This document shows positions 5,494 through 7,162 of a stretch of 7,162 nucleotides of DNA, piece by piece. The position numbers and the translations under genes were made by a program. Positions within the stretch are counted from its first letter, which is position 1. Each line of letters starts with the position of its first letter. The notes beneath the pieces were generated by a model that made no database searches, was not told the DNA's origin, and saw only the letters and a list, made by a program, of their open reading frames with translations. The DNA is from Alistipes sp. (lineage in GTDB: Bacteria; Bacteroidota; Bacteroidia; Bacteroidales; Rikenellaceae), in assembly GCA_017391435.1 (NCBI GenBank), contig JAFOYS010000073.1, positions 1-7,162 on the forward strand, written 5' to 3'.

Positions 5494-5531
5494 CAGGCAG
5501 CAGAGAAAACACAACTAAAAATTGAGTGAAT

Positions 5532-6869
5532 ATGACAACGCAAACAATCAAGGTGCTAATGATAGCACAGAAGAACAAACCAAACGCTGACGGCAAAGTA
5601 CCCATCTTCGCACGCATTACAGTAGGTAAAGAATCGCGCGTAATCTCCACAAAACTATGGATTAACCCCGATCGCTGGGGAAATGGTAAAGCTCTCGGCA
5701 ATCTAAAAGAGGATAAGGCAATCAACAAAATCCTCGAAGAGTTGCGTTTTGCCATCATGCAAAAGCACACCGAAATGCTCCGCAGTGGCGAGGAGGTAAC
5801 CTTCGAGAAACTCAAGCTCGCGTTGCAGGGCAAAGATTATGATGGATCATGCCGCTATTTTGTGGAGTTATTTGACCGCTGGCTTGAGGAGTACAAGAAA
5901 CAGATCGGCATCTCGACCTCCGAAATAACCTATGGCCGATATGTGGTTGTTAGAAATCGTTTGCAAGAGTACATTAAGAAGACAACCAAAATGGAGGACA
6001 TCCTGCTCAATGAGGTGACTCCATTCTTCATCACGGGATTCGATACCTATAATAGAAATGAGTACCCAATCGCAAATAACTACGCGATGAAGCAGCTGCA
6101 GAAGTTGCGCACTATTTACCAAGTGGCAATTGATAATGGCTGGGCAAAACGAAATCCATTTGCCACTATTAAAATAAGGTACGAGAACAACGAGCGTGGC
6201 TTTCTAACCAAGGATGAGCTAGCGCGTATTATGGCAAAGAAGTTCACAATACCTCGCATGGAGCACATGCGCGATGTGTTTGTATTCAGTTGCTTCACTG
6301 GCCTTGCACATTGTGATGTTGCAAAATTAAAGCAGGAGAATGTTTACACAGACTCGGATGGTAGAACTTGGCTTAAGACCTTTCGTAATAAAACCGATGT
6401 CCCCGTTCACATTCCTCTGCTGGAGGTGCCTCAGATCATCATTGCCAAGTACAAAGGTATGCGCCAACTTCGCGGAAAACTGCTCCCCGTTCCTAGCAAC
6501 CAGAAATGCAACACATACCTCAAGGAACTTGCAGATGTTTGTGGCATAAACAAAAACATAACCTTCCATATGGCTCGACATACATTCGCTACGACCGTTA
6601 CGCTGACAAATGGTGTGCCCATCGAGACCGTAAGTAAGCTGCTAGGCCATCGTAGCATACGCACCACGCAGATCTACGCAAAGGTAATCAACGAGAAGAT
6701 TGCCGAGGATATGGGAAGTCTGGCTACTCGTATTGATGGCAAATTTGAGTTGGCATCGCCCAAGAAAGCAAAGCCTATAATGACTATGGAGGAGGTAATG
6801 GAACGCACACGGAGATTGCATCCAGATGGCAACTTCAAGTTAAAAGATGCTGCATGTTATATCTCGTAG
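5532..6869 (+). CDS. Tyrosine recombinase / site-specific integrase of an integrative element
   Basis: A 445-residue integrase of the Bacteroidales conjugative/mobilisable element type. Residues 1-90 form the Arm-DNA-binding domain (a beta-rich start, then KLWINPDRW at 41-49). Residues about 105-205 are the SAM-like core-binding domain. Residues about 220-395 are catalytic. Visible active-site residues are K287 (in RNKTD), H346 and R349 (HMARH), H373 (LGHRS) and the nucleophile Y382 (TQIYAKV). The first catalytic Arg is replaced: FTGLAHCDV has A259 where the canonical sequence has Arg, as in several Bacteroidales integrases. A basic 60-residue tail after Tyr is longer than usual. The ATG at 5532 is preferred to the GTG at 5526 because it starts the arm domain. 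The gene reads away from tRNA-Arg, so it probably mediates insertion at that tRNA. Two promoters lie upstream and a terminator follows 22 nt after the stop. Confidence 0.93.
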   Translation: MTTQTIKVLMIAQKNKPNADGKVPIFARITVGKESRVISTKLWINPDRWGNGKALGNLKEDKAINKILEELRFAIMQKHTEMLRSGEEVTFEKLKLALQGKDYDGSCRYFVELFDRWLEEYKKQIGISTSEITYGRYVVVRNRLQEYIKKTTKMEDILLNEVTPFFITGFDTYNRNEYPIANNYAMKQLQKLRTIYQVAIDNGWAKRNPFATIKIRYENNERGFLTKDELARIMAKKFTIPRMEHMRDVFVFSCFTGLAHCDVAKLKQENVYTDSDGRTWLKTFRNKTDVPVHIPLLEVPQIIIAKYKGMRQLRGKLLPVPSNQKCNTYLKELADVCGINKNITFHMARHTFATTVTLTNGVPIETVSKLLGHRSIRTTQIYAKVINEKIAEDMGSLATRIDGKFELASPKKAKPIMTMEEVMERTRRLHPDGNFKLKDAACYIS

Positions 6870-6891
6870 CACCTTTAGTATTCACTCTGTC

Positions 6892-6921
6892 AGCCGTCCC
6901 AGCAATGGGGCGGCTAATTTT
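6892..6921 (+). terminator. Rho-independent terminator after the integrase
   Basis: AGCCGTCCCA (6892-6901) pairs with TGGGGCGGCT (6906-6915) over 10 bp with one wobble, closing a GCAA tetraloop of the stable GNRA type. The tail AATTTTGT is only moderately T-rich. Confidence 0.8.
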
Positions 6922-6969
6922 GTGTGGTGGAGAGTGTAAAATGAACTGTGTCAAGCAAGAATAAAGTTT

Positions 6970-6977
6970 TATTTTTG
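6970..6977 (+). promoter_or_regulatory. Upstream promoter for the leader ORF and nucleotidyltransferase
   Basis: TATTTTTG matches TAnnTTTG exactly; TGTG at 6947-6950, 19 nt upstream, is a 3-of-4 -33 box. A start near 6981 would place the 18-codon open frame and the nucleotidyltransferase on one transcript. Confidence 0.45.
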
Positions 6978-6992
6978 TAACACACAGTAACG

Positions 6993-7049
6993 ATGAAAAA
7001 AGAAGTAGATTTAGAATTTGCTGTAGATTTGTTATATTTGCACCGATAA
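6993..7049 (+). CDS. Possible 18-codon leader peptide ahead of the nucleotidyltransferase
   Basis: The frame reads MKKEVDLEFAVDLLYLHR and stops at 7047-7049, 11 nt before the nucleotidyltransferase ATG. It lies about 12 nt after the start predicted from the 6970 box, and the second promoter box (7033-7040) sits inside it. Small upstream peptides often control antibiotic-resistance genes by ribosome stalling, but nothing here proves translation. It may equally be a chance frame or a gene remnant. Confidence 0.3.
   Translation: MKKEVDLEFAVDLLYLHR
7010..7040 (+). promoter_or_regulatory. Proximal promoter of the nucleotidyltransferase
   Basis: TATATTTG at 7033-7040 is an exact -7 box. TTTA at 7010-7013, 19 nt upstream, matches the -33 box at 3 of 4 bases. 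A start near 7044 would give a leader of about 17 nt and would exclude the upstream 18-codon frame. Confidence 0.55.
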
Positions 7050-7060
7050 ATCGAAATTTT

Positions 7061-7162
7061 ATGGTCACTTATTTTGATGCATGTGAGATTCTTGAAATGC
7101 TGTCTGAAGCATCTGTAAAGGTGTTTCTGGACGGCGGTTGGGGTGTCGATGCACTTATAGGC
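7061..7162 (+). CDS. Nucleotidyltransferase, lincosamide/aminoglycoside-resistance type (5' part, cut by the window end)
   Basis: Only the first 34 codons are present, with the frame open at the edge. After a short helix (EILEMLSEASV) comes VFLDGGWGVDALIG, the hallmark start of the polymerase-beta-like fold in Lnu/LinB-type lincosamide and ANT(2'')-type aminoglycoside nucleotidyltransferases. These enzymes inactivate the drug by attaching AMP from ATP. The GG of this motif lies in the nucleotide-binding turn; the catalytic DxD residues would follow beyond the window. The start fits the family, in which the motif usually begins 20-30 residues in, and two promoter boxes precede it. A lincomycin nucleotidyltransferase is known as cargo of the Bacteroides mobilisable element NBU2, so a lincosamide enzyme is the best guess, but 34 residues cannot separate Lnu from other members. 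Confidence 0.75.
   Translation, partial: MVTYFDACEILEMLSEASVKVFLDGGWGVDALIG

Larger units (their letters stand above)
5061..5531. other. Gene-free, repeat-dense region between tRNA-Arg and the integrase
   Basis: These 471 bases contain no convincing gene on either strand. They hold phased TGTCGC-type repeats (5123-5171 and 5385-5453), an 11-bp-spaced TTAGTGA pair (5188, 5199), a 10-bp inverted repeat (5189-5236), two short palindromes (5256-5268 and 5328-5342), a CCAACATA pair 20 bp apart (5272, 5292), an 8-bp inverted repeat (5294-5330), and two promoter matches. The density of sites at the integrase side of an element end is what one expects of an att region bound by integrase, host factors and accessory proteins. 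Confidence 0.7.

Noticed and set aside
6883..6936. CACTCT/AGAGTG pair surrounding the integrase terminator
   Set aside because: The 6-bp arms with large unpaired stretches on both sides are probably chance. No extension of the terminator stem is supported.

Overview
The window looks like a Bacteroidales (Bacteroidota) chromosome. Nearly every gene is preceded by a match to the Bacteroides-type promoter (TTTG, about 19-20 nt, TAnnTTTG), Shine-Dalgarno sequences are absent, and the protein families are typical of that group. The genus cannot be read from the sequence.

Host part (about 1-5026). A metallophosphatase/5'-nucleotidase (67-1488, minus) and a fused TGS/SAD/uridine-kinase-like nucleoside kinase (1573-3243, plus) diverge from an 84-bp gap holding two promoters. 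A good terminator follows the kinase. Next come a small, very acidic protein of unknown function (3368-3616), a WecA/TagO-type polyprenyl-phosphate sugar-1-phosphate transferase (3723-4886) whose promoter predicts a nearly leaderless mRNA, and a tRNA-Arg(UCU) gene (4953-5026). The first 66 bases are A/T-rich, and I see no gene or clear terminator in them.

Element part (about 5027 to the window end). The sequence directly after the tRNA looks like one end of an integrative element inserted at the 3' end of tRNA-Arg. It has a strong terminator, then a 470-bp gene-free stretch crowded with repeats, palindromes and promoter matches. A tyrosine recombinase (5532-6869) with an Arm-DNA-binding N-terminus, pointing away from the tRNA, follows with its own terminator. 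After it come two promoter matches, an 18-codon open frame, and the first 34 codons of a nucleotidyltransferase resembling lincosamide/aminoglycoside resistance enzymes, cut by the window edge. No second att copy, excisionase or mobilisation gene is visible, so the far end of the element lies outside.

The most striking unexplained signal is in the gene-free stretch. At 5385-5453 a TGTCGC-like hexamer occurs seven times at strictly alternating 10- and 11-bp steps (10.5 bp per unit, one DNA turn). A smaller cluster of the same motif at 5123-5171 has 11, 11 and 21-bp steps. A protein reading these sites would bind one face of the helix. Arm-type integrase sites, excisionase sites or a regulator array are the plausible readings, and the sequence alone does not decide between them.
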